64,000 bases of DNA from Spirochaetaceae bacterium. GTDB taxonomy: Bacteria; Myxococcota_A; UBA9160; UBA4427. The notes below the pieces were generated by a model. It saw only the letters and a program-made list of their open reading frames with translations. It did no database searches and had not been told where the DNA came from. Positions 8,750-17,603 of this stretch are shown piece after piece (positions within the stretch are counted from its first letter, which is position 1; the number at the start of each line of letters is the position of its first letter). A program made the position numbers and the translations under genes. The stretch covers positions 496,001 through 560,000 of the forward strand of contig JACKFD010000001.1 of assembly GCA_020632655.1 (NCBI GenBank), read 5' to 3'.

Positions 8750-9922
8750 CTAATACGTCGAGGGTCGACCCATCCGGCGGAAGGCCGCCTCGAGGGCCGG
8801 GGTCGCCCGATCCTCGCGCAGGACCCGATTCCAATGCTCGAGCCAGTCCGTGCCGGCCGGATCGGTCGCGCGCGCGAGCGTCGGGAGGCAGCGTGCGAGC
8901 TCCGCCTCGTAGGCGCGGTCGTGTCGTGCATACCAGTCGAGCAGCAGGGGCTCGCCGAGCGAGTGGTCCCCCGCCTCGCCGAAGGCCCAGAAGGAGTTCC
9001 GCGTCTCCGGGCGCAGGTCCGACTCGAGTCGGGTCCAGGGCACGCCCTCCGCCGTGAAGGCGTCGGTTCCGCAGAGCCCGTCGCCCACGTCGCGACACAC
9101 GATCGTGCCCGTCGGAGACAACCCGGAATCGAGCTCGACGAGCAGGTTCTGCGGGTTCGGGGTCTCGTAGAAGAGGCCGTAGCGCAGGAAGAGCCGGGCC
9201 TTCGCCCGCCCGACCGCCTCCGCGTAGTGCCGCCCCCAGAAGCGCGCGAAGTCCTCGCCCCGGGCGCGTGCGATCGGATGGCCGACCCACGGCAGCGACA
9301 GCGCCGGCAGGAAGTAGTGCCCGCCCTGGAAGCGGCGCAGGTCGCGCACGAGGAAGCCCGACTCGCCGCCGCGTACCAGCACGACCAGGACCTCCCCGAT
9401 CACGGCGAAGCCCGCTGGCGGCTCGAGCAGGGCGTCGATGCGCGCGATCGTCCGCGCCCATCGGATCGCGTCGACGGCCTCCTCGCGCAGGCGCGTCTTC
9501 TCGGGCTGGTGGAAGTCCGGGTGGGGGTGGTCCGTCGCGAGCTTGAGGGAGGCGAGGGCGCTGCCGCTCTCGGGGCCGGGCAGCGCGAGGGTGCGCGACG
9601 AGGTGAAGCGCGCGGTCCATCGCTCCGCGACCGGGGCATCGAAGAAGGCGACGCCCGGGTCCCGGTTCAGCGGATGGCGGGGGAACGAGACGTGGTCGTC
9701 GTGGACGAAGCGACGCACGATCGTCTCGGGCGCCCCGGGCAGCACCTCGATCTCGAGGGCCTCGCGCGGCACGCGCACGACGTCGATCGCGACCGGCGCC
9801 GTGCTCGTCCGGAAGCCGACGAGATTCGCCTGCTCCTCCCAGTCGAGCCATTGCGAAACGGGGTCGGGATCGAGGACGAGTGGCTCGTCCGGGTCGAAGC
9901 GACGAGGCGGGTCGAGCGACAT
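8750..9922 (-). CDS. Short IucA/IucC-like (NIS siderophore synthetase-like) protein
   Basis: A 390-residue soluble protein. It resembles the C-terminal two thirds of NRPS-independent siderophore synthetases: a SLKLATD strand, a conserved RTIARIDALL-like helix, then a PQNLLVELD segment followed by CRDVGD. These recall the HxQN and RD elements of the IucA/IucC fold. It is about 200 residues shorter than classical members, and the HPxHPxxK phosphate-binding block is only partly recognisable (TDHPHPDFHQPEK). No ferric-siderophore transporter is nearby. Its ATG overlaps the marC stop by one base (TGATG), so it is probably translated with marC. Family assignment is tentative. Confidence 0.42.
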   Translation of the reverse strand: MSLDPPRRFDPDEPLVLDPDPVSQWLDWEEQANLVGFRTSTAPVAIDVVRVPREALEIEVLPGAPETIVRRFVHDDHVSFPRHPLNRDPGVAFFDAPVAERWTARFTSSRTLALPGPESGSALASLKLATDHPHPDFHQPEKTRLREEAVDAIRWARTIARIDALLEPPAGFAVIGEVLVVLVRGGESGFLVRDLRRFQGGHYFLPALSLPWVGHPIARARGEDFARFWGRHYAEAVGRAKARLFLRYGLFYETPNPQNLLVELDSGLSPTGTIVCRDVGDGLCGTDAFTAEGVPWTRLESDLRPETRNSFWAFGEAGDHSLGEPLLLDWYARHDRAYEAELARCLPTLARATDPAGTDWLEHWNRVLREDRATPALEAAFRRMGRPSTY

Positions 9923-10581
9923 CAGCTCCCCGCGCCACCGGCCGTCGCGAGCACGGGTAGCATCTGCTTGAGCCCGTTGACGATGTACTCGACGGCGATC
10001 GCGGCGAGCAGGAGGCCGAAGACGCGCACGAGCACGTTCACGCCGACGGGGCCGATGCGATGGCCGAGGGGCTCGGCGTAGTGGAGGACGAGCCAGCAGA
10101 GGACCGCGACGAAGGCGATGCAGGCGAGCACGAGGATCACGTGCAGCAGGCCGTGGCCGCGATCCATCTGGATGATGACGGTGCTGATCGCACCGGGCCC
10201 CGCCAGCAGCGGGATGCCGAGGGGAACGACGGCGATCGCCTCCTGGTCGGCCATCGCCTGCGCCTCCTCGGGCGTATGCCGAAGGGCGTCGGGCCGCGCC
10301 ATCAACATCGAGATCGCCATCATCAGGATCACGATGCCCCCGCCGACGCGGAACGCCGCCAGGCTCGTCCCGAGGATCGCGAGCAGCGACTCCCCCGTCA
10401 GCGCCGCGATCGCGAGCACGATCGCGACCGAGAGCGCCGCCACCCGCGCGGCCCGGGCCCGCTTGCCGGCGGCGAAGCCCCGGGTGAGGCCCAGGAAGAC
10501 CGGGATCACGGCCAGCGGGTCCAATACGGCCGTCAGCGCGATCGTGAAGCGGGTGTACTCGGTCCAGGAGAAGTCGCTCAA
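9922..10581 (-). CDS. MarC/YhgN family inner-membrane protein
   Basis: A 219-residue hydrophobic protein with six predicted membrane segments in two halves. Family features include LTAVLDPLAVIPVFLGLT near the N-terminus and VPLGIPLLAGPGAIS in the middle. MarC-family proteins are inner-membrane proteins of unclear transport function; the old link to multiple antibiotic resistance is not supported. The proposed start is TTG, overlapping the ftsH stop as TTGA, and the stop overlaps the next gene by one base. This makes a tightly packed ftsH-marC-NIS-like string. Confidence 0.85.
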   Translation of the reverse strand: MSDFSWTEYTRFTIALTAVLDPLAVIPVFLGLTRGFAAGKRARAARVAALSVAIVLAIAALTGESLLAILGTSLAAFRVGGGIVILMMAISMLMARPDALRHTPEEAQAMADQEAIAVVPLGIPLLAGPGAISTVIIQMDRGHGLLHVILVLACIAFVAVLCWLVLHYAEPLGHRIGPVGVNVLVRVFGLLLAAIAVEYIVNGLKQMLPVLATAGGAGS

Positions 10582-12533
10582 CGCGGCGCCGCTCCGGCTT
10601 CGTCGCTCGGGGCCGCGTGGCGGTCGATCTTCTCGAAGAAGCGCGCGAGCTCGCCTTCCTCGAGATGCTCGCGCTCCTGCAGCTCGGCGGCGGAGGCCTC
10701 GAGCACGTCGCGATGGCGGGTCAGGATCGAGTGGGCGCGCTCGAAGGCGTCGTCGACGATCCGCCGCACGGCGAGGTCGATCTCGCGTGCGGTCTCCTCG
10801 CTGTGCCGGCGGTCGGGCAGCGGGCTCGGCCCGCCGAGGAAGCTCTCGCGCGTCTCCTCGTAGGTCGCGTTGCCGAGCGCCGGCACCATCGCATAACGGG
10901 TCGCCATGTCGCGCGCGAGCTGGGTCGCCCGGGCGAGGTCGTCGGCCGCGCCGGTCGAGGCCTGGCCGAAGATCAGGAGCTCCGCGGCCCGGCCCCCCTG
11001 CAGCACGGCGAGCTTCGACTCCATCTCCTGGCGCGTGACGAGGTAGCGGTCCTCGGTCGGGCGCTGCAGTGTGTAGCCGAGGGCGCCGATGCCGCGCGGG
11101 ATGATCGAGACCTTGTGCACGGGATCGGTGCCGGGGAGCGCCGACGCCACGAGGGCGTGGCCCATCTCGTGATGGGCGACGATCTCGCGCTCGCGCGGGC
11201 TGAGCAGCCGGCTGCGCTTCTCGAGGCCGGCGACGATGCGCTCGATCGCGGAGGTGAAGTCGCCGGACTCGACGGCGGCGGCGCCGCGGCGGGTCGCGCC
11301 GAGGGCGGCCTCGTTCACGAGGTTCGCGAGGTCGGCGCCCGTGAAGCCCGGCGTGAGCGCGGCGATCGCGTCGGGATCGACGCCCTGGCCGATCTTCACC
11401 TTCTTCATGTGCACGCGCAGGATCGCCGTGCGGCCGCCGCGATCGGGTCGGTCGACGAGCACGTGGCGATCGAAGCGCCCCGCCCGGAGCAGCGCGGGGT
11501 CGAGGATCTCGGGGCGATTCGTTGCGGCGAGCAGCACGATCCCGGCGCGCGGGTCGAAACCGTCGAGCTCGACGAGGAGCTGGTTCAGCGTCTGCTCCTT
11601 CTCGTCGTGTCCCCCGAAGCCGCCCTGGGCGCCGCGTGCGCGACCGAGCGCGTCGAGCTCGTCGACGAAGATGATGCAGGGGGCGTGCTGACGGGCCTGC
11701 TCGAAGAGGTCCCGGACCCGGGCGGCGCCGACGCCGACGAACATCTCGACGAATTCCGATCCGCTGATCGAGAAGAAGGCCACGCCGGCCTCACCGGCGA
11801 CGGCGCGGGCGAGCAGCGTCTTGCCCGTGCCCGGTGGCCCGACGAGCAGGATGCCCTTCGGCATGCGCGCGCCGAGGCGGCCGTGACTCTCGGGATCCTT
11901 CAGGAAGTCGACGACCTCCTCGAGCTCGGCCTTCGCCTCGTCGACGCCGGCCACGTCGGCGAAGGTGACCTGGGTGTCGGTCTCGACGTAGACCTTCGCC
12001 TTGCTGCGGCCGATCGAGAGGAGTCCGCCCCCCGTGCCCATCTGCTTCGCCATCCGCTGGGTCATCCACATCCAGACGCCGGCGAAGAGGGCGATCGGGA
12101 CCAGCCAGGAGAGCAGGGTCGGGAGGAAGGTGCTCTCGGGGCGGCTCGAGAAGTCGACGCCCTTCTCGGCGAGGCGATCCGCGAGGTCGGCCTCGACGCG
12201 GCGGGTCACGAACTCCTTCTTGCCCCCGTCGAGGGGCTTCTTCACGACGCCGCGGATCAGGTCGTCCTGCACGACGACCTCGGAGATCTGGCCCTCGTCG
12301 AGGAGCTTCTCGAACTCGCTGAAGGGGATCTGCTCGACGCTCTGCATCTCGGTCCAGAGATCGCGCAGCAGGATCACGCCCAGGATGGCGAGCATCAGGA
12401 AGGCCATGTGGAAGCGCGGCCGCTCGCGGATCGCCGCCGCCGGATCCTGGCGGCTCCGGCCCGGGCCTTTGCCCTCCGGCCGAGGCGGGCGGCTGCGATC
12501 GGGGACGTTCGACGGGTCGGACTCGCGGGCCAT
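10578..12533 (-). CDS. ftsH: ATP-dependent zinc metalloprotease FtsH
   Basis: A 651-residue membrane-anchored AAA+ protease. Order: hydrophilic N-terminus, TM1 (MAFLMLAILGVILL), a periplasmic domain, TM2 (LLSWLVPIALFAGVWMWM), then the AAA+ module. The AAA+ module has Walker A GPPGTGKT, Walker B IIFVDELDALG, the pore loop FVEMFVGVGAARVRDLF, SRH ATNRPE and arginine finger RAGRFDR. The C-terminal M41 peptidase has the zinc site HHEMGHAL. It degrades unassembled membrane proteins and short-lived regulators at the inner membrane. The ATG start (MARESD) gives the expected length. It lies between fumC and marC with short gaps and probably shares their transcript. Confidence 0.97.
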   Translation of the reverse strand: MARESDPSNVPDRSRPPRPEGKGPGRSRQDPAAAIRERPRFHMAFLMLAILGVILLRDLWTEMQSVEQIPFSEFEKLLDEGQISEVVVQDDLIRGVVKKPLDGGKKEFVTRRVEADLADRLAEKGVDFSSRPESTFLPTLLSWLVPIALFAGVWMWMTQRMAKQMGTGGGLLSIGRSKAKVYVETDTQVTFADVAGVDEAKAELEEVVDFLKDPESHGRLGARMPKGILLVGPPGTGKTLLARAVAGEAGVAFFSISGSEFVEMFVGVGAARVRDLFEQARQHAPCIIFVDELDALGRARGAQGGFGGHDEKEQTLNQLLVELDGFDPRAGIVLLAATNRPEILDPALLRAGRFDRHVLVDRPDRGGRTAILRVHMKKVKIGQGVDPDAIAALTPGFTGADLANLVNEAALGATRRGAAAVESGDFTSAIERIVAGLEKRSRLLSPREREIVAHHEMGHALVASALPGTDPVHKVSIIPRGIGALGYTLQRPTEDRYLVTRQEMESKLAVLQGGRAAELLIFGQASTGAADDLARATQLARDMATRYAMVPALGNATYEETRESFLGGPSPLPDRRHSEETAREIDLAVRRIVDDAFERAHSILTRHRDVLEASAAELQEREHLEEGELARFFEKIDRHAAPSDEAGAAPR

Positions 12534-12580
12534 CCTCGCGCTCCTCGACTCCGCGGGCACGGCCGGAGTCGCGCCGGAGT

Positions 12581-14095
12581 CTAGTCGCTCTTCGCGCTCG
12601 GGCCGAGCATGCCGTCCGACGCGGAACGCGCGTCGGCCTCGTGCGTCGTGCCGGGCGGGACGCTCGCGGCGGCACCGGGCATGGCCTCGCGTGGCACGCT
12701 CGGGGGGGCACCGAGCATGGCCTCGGGTCGCACGCGGGCGTCGAAGGTCGCTTCGTCGACGAGGCCCGAGGCGAGCGCGGCCTCGCGCAGGGTCGTGCCC
12801 TCGTCGAAGGCGCGCTTGGCGATCGCGGCGGCGTCGTCGTACCCGATCACGGGCGCGAGGGCCGTGACGAGCATCAGGGAGTGCTCGAGATGCCGGGCGA
12901 TCGCCTCGCGATTCGGCTGGATGCCCTCGACGCATCGCGTGCAGAAGCTGTCGGCGGCATCCGCCAGCCAGCGGATCGAGGCGAGCAGATCGAAGGCGAG
13001 CAGCGGCTTGCAGGCGTTGAGCTGGAGCTGGCCGCCGGCGCCCGCGAGCCCGACGGCCACGTCGTGGCCGAGCACCTGCAGACAGACCATCACGAGCGCC
13101 TCGCATTGGGTCGGGTTGACCTTGCCCGGCATGATCGAGCTGCCCGGCTCGTTCGCGGGCAGCCGGATCTCGCCGAGGCCGCAGCGCGGTCCGGAGCCGA
13201 GCAGCCGTACGTCGTTCGCGATCTTCGAGAGCGCGACGGCGAGCGTGCGCAAGGCGCCGTGGGCCGCGACGACCGCGTCGTGGGCGGCGATGCCGGCGAA
13301 GCGGTCGGCCGCCGGGCGGAAGGGCAGGCCGGTCGCCCGGGCCAGCTCCGCGATGGCGCGCGGGGCGAAGCCGGGCGGGGCGTTCAGGCCGGTGCCGACG
13401 GCGGTGCCGCCGAGGGCCAGGGCGTGGAGGTCGGGCAGCGTGCGTTCGATCCCCGCAACGGCCTGGCGCACCTGCGTCGCGAAGGCGCGCCACTCGTCGC
13501 CCATGCGCAGCGGCGTGGCGTCCATCAGGTGTGTGCGGCCGACCTTCACGATGGCGTCGAAATCGCCGGCCTTGCGCGCGAGCTCCGCCTCGAGGGCGCG
13601 CAGCGCGGGGAGCAGGCGATGGGTGAGCTGCTCGGCCGCGGCGACGTGGATCGTCGTCGGGATCACGTCGTTCGAGGATTGACTGCGATTGACGTCGTCG
13701 TTCGGGTGGACGAGACGGCCGGAGCCTCTGGGCCCCCCGAGCAGCTCGCTGGCGCGATTGGCGATCACCTCGTTCGCGTTCATGTTGGTCTGGGTGCCGG
13801 AGCCCGTCTGCCAGACCACCAGCGGGAAATGCTCGTCGAGTCGGCCGAGCACGACCTCCTCCGCGGCCGCCTCGATCACGCGGGCCCGCTCCGCCGGCAG
13901 CACGCCCAGCGCCGCGTTCGCCCGGGCCGCCGCCTGCTTGACGAGACCCAGGGCGCGCAGGAAGGGGCGCGGGAAGCGCTCCTCGCCGATCGCGAAGTTG
14001 CGTCGGCTGCGCTCGGTCTGGGCGCCCCAGTAGCGGTCGGCGGGGACGTCGATCTCACCCAGGCTGTCGGTCTCGGTGCGGGTCGTTCCGCTCAC
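12581..14095 (-). CDS. fumC: Class II fumarate hydratase with a repeat-derived C-terminal tail
   Basis: A 504-residue tetrameric iron-independent fumarase that interconverts fumarate and malate in the TCA cycle. Diagnostic elements are SGTQTNMNANEVIANR, the second HPNDDVNRSQSSND block, GRTHLMDATPLR and the superfamily signature GSSIMPGKVNPTQ. The family normally ends shortly after a VRPExMLG-like helix. Here about 45 extra residues follow, built partly from two imperfect 12-residue units (MLGAPPSVPREA and MPGAAASVPPGT) encoded by a 36-bp tandem duplication. The tail is probably disordered. It lies downstream of gspM and upstream of ftsH in the same direction. Confidence 0.96.
   Translation of the reverse strand: MSGTTRTETDSLGEIDVPADRYWGAQTERSRRNFAIGEERFPRPFLRALGLVKQAAARANAALGVLPAERARVIEAAAEEVVLGRLDEHFPLVVWQTGSGTQTNMNANEVIANRASELLGGPRGSGRLVHPNDDVNRSQSSNDVIPTTIHVAAAEQLTHRLLPALRALEAELARKAGDFDAIVKVGRTHLMDATPLRMGDEWRAFATQVRQAVAGIERTLPDLHALALGGTAVGTGLNAPPGFAPRAIAELARATGLPFRPAADRFAGIAAHDAVVAAHGALRTLAVALSKIANDVRLLGSGPRCGLGEIRLPANEPGSSIMPGKVNPTQCEALVMVCLQVLGHDVAVGLAGAGGQLQLNACKPLLAFDLLASIRWLADAADSFCTRCVEGIQPNREAIARHLEHSLMLVTALAPVIGYDDAAAIAKRAFDEGTTLREAALASGLVDEATFDARVRPEAMLGAPPSVPREAMPGAAASVPPGTTHEADARSASDGMLGPSAKSD
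12657..12728. repeat. Two-copy 36-bp tandem repeat in the 3' end of fumC
   Basis: Positions 12657-12692 and 12693-12728 are two imperfect copies of a 36-bp unit (for example GGGACGCTCG at the start of the first and GGCACGCTCG at the start of the second; both contain GCATGGCCTCG). Being a multiple of three, the unit keeps the fumC frame and encodes 12 residues per copy. Confidence 0.8.
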
Positions 14096-14116
14096 GCGTC
14101 GTCCTCTGTTCTTCGC

Positions 14117-14148
14117 TCAGGCCTCCGCTCGTTCAGGCCTCCGCTCGC
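14117..14148. repeat. Two 16-bp direct repeats between gspM and fumC
   Basis: TCAGGCCTCCGCTCGT (14117-14132) is followed directly by TCAGGCCTCCGCTCGC (14133-14148), and a third partial TCAGG coincides with the gspM stop codon. The repeats fill most of the 53-bp gap before fumC. Confidence 0.75.
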
Positions 14149-14727
14149 TCAGGAAAGAGGCTTGAAGCCCGACACCGAGAAGGTCACGTCGATCAGGTCG
14201 AGCGCCGGCTCCCCGCCCGCCCCGGCGCGACCGGGCCGGCGCTTGATGCGCAGACTCTTGATCGACAGCGGCTGGTCGGCGCGCTCGATGCTCGCGAGGT
14301 AGTCGACCGCCTGCTGAAGCGTCACGTTCTTGAGGGCGACCTCGACCTTGGTCTCCTCGTAGCGCTCGCTCTCCCCCGACTGACGCTTCTCCATCGAGGT
14401 GGGCTTCACGCCGGCCTGCTGGGCGAGCGCCTCGAGCAGGGTCAGCAGGTTCTGGCTCTGGCGCGCCGACTGGATGCGCTGCTCGACCGTCCCGAGGCGG
14501 TCGTGCAGCCCGTCCCACTCGCGGCGCGTGCGTTGCATGATCGCGAGGTTGCGCTCGGCATCCTCCGCGCGGGTCCGCGCGTTGGCCGTCGCCCCGGCGA
14601 CGGGCAGGATCAGCCCGAAGAGCAGGATCACGAGGACCAGCGATCCGCCGGCGATCGACACGAGCAGGCGCTCGCGCGGCGCGAGTCCGTCCCAGACGAC
14701 GCGGATGCGACCGAGGAGCTCGCTCAT
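14149..14727 (-). CDS. gspM: Type II secretion system protein GspM
   Basis: A 192-residue bitopic inner-membrane protein. It has a short cytoplasmic N-terminus with the family-typical LAPRERLLVSIAG, one membrane helix (SLVLVILLFGLILPV) and a helical linker. A ferredoxin-like periplasmic domain ends in LDLIDVTFSVSGFKPLS. GspM supports GspL and the inner-membrane assembly platform. It is the last of eleven consecutive gsp genes, 49 bp downstream of gspL. The sequence of GspM is weakly conserved, so the call leans on position as well as topology. Confidence 0.85.
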   Translation of the reverse strand: MSELLGRIRVVWDGLAPRERLLVSIAGGSLVLVILLFGLILPVAGATANARTRAEDAERNLAIMQRTRREWDGLHDRLGTVEQRIQSARQSQNLLTLLEALAQQAGVKPTSMEKRQSGESERYEETKVEVALKNVTLQQAVDYLASIERADQPLSIKSLRIKRRPGRAGAGGEPALDLIDVTFSVSGFKPLS

Positions 14728-14776
14728 GCGCGTGCATCCTGCCTTGCGACGTGTGCCATCCCGACTCGACGCGTCC

Positions 14777-16354
14777 TCATGCCTCCTCGCCCTCCGCCGA
14801 GAGCGGGATGCTCACGTTGAAGCTGACGCCTCCGGAGCGGTCGGTCTTGACCGAGCCGGCGACCCGGGCGCGCTGGAAGGCCTCGGTCGCGGAGAGCACG
14901 GCGGTCAGCCGATCCGCTGCCTCGAAGCCCTCCGCCTCGACGTCGAGACGGATCAGGTTGCGGTCGATCGTGACCTCCGTGAGGCGGACGTCGAGGTCGG
15001 TCGGGATCGCGCGGGAGAGCTCGGCGAGCAGCTCGAGCGCCGAGCGATCGCCGTTGTAGAGGCCGAGGAAGTCGGCGCGCTCCTGGGCCGAGCGGAGCGC
15101 CTGTCCCAGGGCGCCGACGGGGTTGTCGGGGGGCGGCGTCTCGGGGAAGGCCTGGGCGTAGAGCAGGCCCGCGGCCTCGTGGTAGCGGCTCGCGCGGCGA
15201 TGCTCGAGGAAGATCGTCGAGGCCGTGCTCACGACCAGCAGCACGAGGAAGAGCGCGGCGAGGGCGGCGGTCGGCCGCAGCTCCCGCGCGAAGAGTCGCG
15301 AGAAGTCCTGGCGGTAGGCGTACTCGCCCTGGCGGAAGTTCATGTGCGTGACGGTCTCGCCCGAGAGCCGCAGCGCGAGGGCGAGCGCGGGGCCGAAGAG
15401 CACGGGATCGATCCCTTCGACGAGCGCGGCGTGCTTCGCATCGGCGGGCATGCGCAGGCGTCGGGCCTCGAGACCCGTGCGGCGGGCGAGCAGCTCGTCG
15501 ATCCGGTCGAGGCGCGCGCCGCCACCCACGAGGGTGAGGGTCGCCTGCCGGGCGACGGGGCCCGCGCCCTGGCGCGCCTCGGCGGCCTCGAGGGTGCGGA
15601 CGGCCTCCCGCGCGATGCGATCGACGAGGGCCGTCACGCCGGGCGAGGCGGTCTCACCGATCCGCGCCAGCACGCTCCCCTCGCACTTGAGCTGCTCGGC
15701 ATCCTCGAAGGAGAGACCGCGTTCCGCCGCGAGCGCTTCGGTCATCGCCCGACCGGCCGCCGGGATGCTGCGCGCCAGGATCGGTCGACCCTCGACGAGC
15801 ACGCAGTAGGTCGTCTTGGTGTGGCCGATGTCGACGAGGAGCTGCGTGCCCTGCAGCTCGAAGACCGGCGCGAGGTTCGCGAGCACGAGGCCCTCCGCCT
15901 CGATCACCTGCGGATCGCAGCCCGTGCCCTCGAGCGATTCGAGGGTCCTCGCGACGTGCTCCCGCTTGGTCAGCGTCGCGGCGACGACGCCCTGGCTGCG
16001 GTCGCCGGACACCAGGTTCCAATCGACGAAGATGTCCTCGAGGTCGAAGGGGGTCTCGGCCTCGATCTCGAAGGGGATCGCCTGGGCGAGGCGGCGTCGG
16101 TCGGAGAAGGGGAACTCGAGGCGCCGGGTCGAGAGCAGGCTCGCGGGCAGGGCGCAGGCGACCTGGCCGGTCGGCAGATGGTGCATGCCGACGAAGCGCT
16201 GCAGGTGATCGGCCAGGGGAGCGCTCGCGTCGACGCGGGGATGGATGCGGAACTGGCCCGGGGAGAGGCTGCGCGGCGACACCTTGAGCTCGACGGCCTT
16301 CAGCCCGTGACTGCCGAGGTCCAGGCCGAGCACGCTGCGCTCGAACATCGCCAT
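14777..16354 (-). CDS. gspL: Type II secretion system protein GspL with a PilM-like actin-fold domain
   Basis: A 525-residue protein that begins with an actin/ASKHA-like cytoplasmic domain. It is close to PilM in character: LGLDLGSHGLKAVEL at the N-terminus, LLVDIGHTKTTYCVL in the second phosphate loop and LTLVGGGARLDRID as the adenosine motif. One membrane helix (ALAALFLVLLVVSTASTIFL) and a GspL-type periplasmic domain follow. It links the GspE ATPase to GspM and the pseudopilus platform. The start is the first of two close ATGs (MAMFERS), preceded by a GGAG ribosome-binding site; upstream in-frame sequence looks non-coding. Retained nucleotide-binding-like loops are notable, as many GspL proteins have lost them. 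Confidence 0.9.
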   Translation of the reverse strand: MAMFERSVLGLDLGSHGLKAVELKVSPRSLSPGQFRIHPRVDASAPLADHLQRFVGMHHLPTGQVACALPASLLSTRRLEFPFSDRRRLAQAIPFEIEAETPFDLEDIFVDWNLVSGDRSQGVVAATLTKREHVARTLESLEGTGCDPQVIEAEGLVLANLAPVFELQGTQLLVDIGHTKTTYCVLVEGRPILARSIPAAGRAMTEALAAERGLSFEDAEQLKCEGSVLARIGETASPGVTALVDRIAREAVRTLEAAEARQGAGPVARQATLTLVGGGARLDRIDELLARRTGLEARRLRMPADAKHAALVEGIDPVLFGPALALALRLSGETVTHMNFRQGEYAYRQDFSRLFARELRPTAALAALFLVLLVVSTASTIFLEHRRASRYHEAAGLLYAQAFPETPPPDNPVGALGQALRSAQERADFLGLYNGDRSALELLAELSRAIPTDLDVRLTEVTIDRNLIRLDVEAEGFEAADRLTAVLSATEAFQRARVAGSVKTDRSGGVSFNVSIPLSAEGEEA

Positions 16355-16442
16355 CCGTCGCTTCCACTCCCCACCGCCGCATGCGGTGCCCGCCGTCGGA
16401 CCCCTATCGACCGGCGCGAGTCGGGGCCTTTGCCCGGTCTCG

Positions 16443-17603
16443 CTACTCGCCCCCCCGGAGGCGGCGCCAGGATAGCAGCTGGGGTCCATCGTCCGGTCGC
16501 GTGTCGATCACCGCCTCGAGTCGTCGCGTGACGAGCCCCACCCGGGCCTCGGCCACCGCGCGAAAGACCCGGACCTCCGCCGGCAACGTGACCGGGGGAT
16601 AGAAAGAGCCCGCGCCGAGGTCGCCGTTGCCGACCTCGTTCGGCGACACGCAGCGCAGCGGATCCGCCTGCCCGTCGTCGCAGAGGATCTTGTCCGATTG
16701 CCGGAGCTGCCAGACGTCGCGCACGAGTGGCTCCCGCAGCAGCTCGCGGTCGCCGGCGCTGCCGGCGTAGACGATCGAGAGCACCCAGGGCTCGGCCCGG
16801 TTCAGGTTGATGCCCGAGAGCCCGCCGATCGGATGCACGGTCATGTAGGCGCGCATCGCTTCGAGCAGCGGCGGGTCGATGCCCTCGACCAGGCCCACCT
16901 CGTCGAAGCTGAGGAAGGGGCCGTTCGCCGCGCGGTACGGGGGATCCTGGTCGCGGTAGTAGGCGTTCTCGTCGCGTCCGTCCTGGGCGGTCTCGTCCGG
17001 GTCGAGCCAGTCGATCAGGTTCGCCGCGATCGCCTTCTCGTCGTAGGGGCCGCCGCGATCGGCCTCCTTCATGCCATCGATCACGTACCGGAGCACGTCC
17101 TCGAGGTAGAGCAGCGCCTCGTCGTCGTCCTCGAGCGAGGCGTCGTCGTCCGCTTCGCCCTCGTCGTTCGCATCCGGCACGGCCTGGGGCACGAGCGCGT
17201 TCAGGTTGAGGCGCGCGCCCTCGTCCTCGAGTGTCAGGCGCAGGCGACGGCCGCCCTCGAGCTCGATCGGGACCTCGCCGAGGCGCTCCCAGAGATCCCC
17301 TCCACCGGCCAGCGCGCCGCCGAGGGAGGGCGCCGCCTCGCCCCCGGCAGAGGCGTTCTCGGCGTTCTCCTTGAGGCGGAGCAGGTAGACGATCGCTTCC
17401 GCGACGCGCAGGCCGCCGCGGGCGAGCGCCTCGGCCTCCGCGGCGTCCACGCGATTCTGCGCGATCGTCGCGTCGATCACGGCGCGACGCTGGAACGTGA
17501 AGACGGCCGTGATCAGGGCGAAGATCAGGATCAGCACGACGGCGAGCACGACGCCGCGTCGGCGGTCCCGGACGATCGTCGGGCCGGCGTTCGGGGCCGT
17601 CAT
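16443..17603 (-). CDS. gspK: Type II secretion minor pseudopilin GspK
   Basis: A 386-residue minor pseudopilin. It has a short basic leader (RDRRRG), a hydrophobic helix VVLAVVLILIFALITAVF and a large globular domain. That domain contains the GspK features LNLNALVP, ANLIDWLDPD and SGINLNRAEPWVL. Acidic stretches such as EGEADDDASLEDDDE may bind Ca2+. GspK caps the pseudopilus tip with GspI and GspJ. The ATG overlaps the gspJ stop (ATGA), indicating coupling; 88 bp separate it from gspL. Confidence 0.92.
   Translation of the reverse strand: MTAPNAGPTIVRDRRRGVVLAVVLILIFALITAVFTFQRRAVIDATIAQNRVDAAEAEALARGGLRVAEAIVYLLRLKENAENASAGGEAAPSLGGALAGGGDLWERLGEVPIELEGGRRLRLTLEDEGARLNLNALVPQAVPDANDEGEADDDASLEDDDEALLYLEDVLRYVIDGMKEADRGGPYDEKAIAANLIDWLDPDETAQDGRDENAYYRDQDPPYRAANGPFLSFDEVGLVEGIDPPLLEAMRAYMTVHPIGGLSGINLNRAEPWVLSIVYAGSAGDRELLREPLVRDVWQLRQSDKILCDDGQADPLRCVSPNEVGNGDLGAGSFYPPVTLPAEVRVFRAVAEARVGLVTRRLEAVIDTRPDDGPQLLSWRRLRGGE

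Noticed and set aside
14777..16354. PilM of a type IV pilus
   Set aside because: The actin-like domain is PilM-like, but the protein continues into a membrane helix and GspL-type periplasmic domain, and it is flanked by gspK and gspM.
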